From Bacteroidota bacterium (GTDB lineage Bacteria > Bacteroidota > Ignavibacteria > SZUA-365 > JAADGX01): a stretch of DNA of 6,245 nucleotides. The stretch covers positions 1 through 6,245 of the forward strand of contig JALUUP010000485.1 in NCBI GenBank assembly GCA_027021285.1, given 5' to 3'. The notes under the pieces are model-generated. The model had not been told where the DNA came from. It searched no databases and worked only from the letters and a program-made list of their open reading frames with translations. The position numbers and the translations under genes are program-made. Below are positions 5,437 to 6,245 of the stretch, piece after piece. The stretch's first letter is position 1. Each line of letters begins with the position of its first letter.

Positions 5437-6243
5437 TCAGTGATGAACGCGCAGGAATTTCCGCTTTCCGACTTTCACGACGAACGTTCCGCTTGGAAGC
5501 GGAGCGCCGACATCCGTCACTTTGTTCCCGTCAATCGAAATACCGCCTTGCTGAAAAAGCCTGCGCCCCTCGCTTCTGGAAGGCACCATATTTTCCTGGA
5601 CGATAAGGTCCAGGAGAGAGGGAGTTTCCGAGGGAGGAATTGTGCGCTCGGGAATACCATCGGGTACTTCCTTCTTCTTGTGAACCTGATCGAATACCTG
5701 TTCCGCTGCGATCGCGGCTTCCTTGCTCACGTACATTTCGACAAGCACACGCGCGAGTTTTCGCTTGGCGTCTCTAGGATTCAACACTCCATCCTTCATT
5801 GCCGTTTCCATCTCCTGGATTTCCGTCATCGAAATGTCTGTCAGTAACTCGAAATACGGGATGATCAACTCGTCCGGGACGGAAAGAACTTTCCCGTATA
5901 TCTCCGGTGCTGGTTCGGTCAGTCCGATAAAGTTTTTCAATGATTTGCCCATCTTGTCCACGCCATCTGTCCCCGGCAGTATGGGAAGGGTGATGATGAC
6001 CTGCGGCTCCTGTCCGTATTCCCGCTGAATATCGCGCCCTACGAGGAGATTAAATTTCTGATCGGTTCCACCCAGTTCCACGTCGGAGCGAACGGCAACG
6101 GAATCCATGGCCTGGGCGAGGGGATACAGGAATTCGTGGATGGAAATCGGTGCTCCGGATTTATAGCGCTGTTCAAAGTCATCGCGCTCCAGCATTCGGG
6201 CCACCGTGTACTTCGCCGATAACTTGATGACGTCCTCGAACGT
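5437..6243 (-). CDS. tyrS: Tyrosyl-tRNA synthetase, C-terminal part (5' end outside window)
   Basis: Charges tRNA-Tyr with tyrosine in the cytoplasm. The frame is open to the window edge; the upstream residues KLSAKYTVARMLERDDF continue the protein before the internal GTG at 6204. YPLAQAMDS and DVELGGTDQKFN carry the tyrosine-binding Tyr, Gln, Asp and Gln side chains. The class I signature loop is KMGKS (5955-5941), a common variant of KMSKS. An S4 RNA-binding domain closes the protein (SRSEGRRLFQQGGISIDG ... KVGKRKFLRV). The HIGH motif and the rest of the N-terminal half lie beyond the window. 269 residues are visible of about 400. It ends 31 bp before the arginine decarboxylase gene. Confidence 0.96.
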   Translation of the reverse strand, partial: TFEDVIKLSAKYTVARMLERDDFEQRYKSGAPISIHEFLYPLAQAMDSVAVRSDVELGGTDQKFNLLVGRDIQREYGQEPQVIITLPILPGTDGVDKMGKSLKNFIGLTEPAPEIYGKVLSVPDELIIPYFELLTDISMTEIQEMETAMKDGVLNPRDAKRKLARVLVEMYVSKEAAIAAEQVFDQVHKKKEVPDGIPERTIPPSETPSLLDLIVQENMVPSRSEGRRLFQQGGISIDGNKVTDVGAPLPSGTFVVKVGKRKFLRVHH

Positions 6244-6245
6244 CA

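Noticed and set aside
1..6245. CRISPR array, tRNA or rRNA genes, insertion sequence, riboswitch
   Set aside because: No regularly spaced direct repeats, cloverleaf or rRNA-like sequence, transposase or recognised riboswitch core was seen; almost all of the window is coding.

Overview
The window looks like part of a bacterial chromosome, probably from an uncultured anaerobic lineage. It has Shine-Dalgarno-led genes, a near-consensus sigma70-type promoter, a bacterial TyrRS with an S4 tail, and a corrinoid/iron-sulfur protein of a kind known from anaerobes. Phylum cannot be assigned from this sequence alone.

Layout. Left edge (2-670, + strand): the 3' part of a low-specificity threonine aldolase gene. 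Positions 671-842 are a convergent intergenic gap holding an 80-bp imperfect palindrome (757-836). Centre (843-4610, all on the - strand, transcribed right to left): a compact six-gene operon in the order arsR-type metalloregulator, membrane-anchored OB-fold-like protein, cysteine-bearing membrane protein, SAM-dependent methyltransferase, DJ-1/PfpI protein, HgcAB-like fusion protein. The first five genes overlap their neighbours by 4 to 22 bp and the last follows after 23 bp, so they are very likely one transcript. The arsR gene is preceded by a promoter (TTGACA, 17 bp, TATATT) whose -10 box lies inside a perfect 10-bp inverted repeat, the expected layout for autorepression by the ArsR protein. 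Right side (4860-6243, - strand): pyruvoyl-dependent arginine decarboxylase and the C-terminal two thirds or so of tyrosyl-tRNA synthetase, running off the window.

The main point of interest is the central operon. Its last gene fuses, in one 410-residue chain, a corrinoid domain and membrane segments like mercury-methylation protein HgcA with a two-cluster ferredoxin like HgcB. The HgcA cap-helix motif keeps its cysteine (NVWCAAG) but has glycine where canonical HgcA has lysine, and the tail is rich in extra cysteines. With a thiol-rich regulator, a membrane protein carrying a vicinal cysteine pair, and a dedicated methyltransferase, the cassette reads as a metal- or metalloid-responsive corrinoid methyl-transfer system. 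Whether it methylates mercury, handles another element, or does something else cannot be decided from sequence; members of the fused clade should not be assumed to be mercury methylators.
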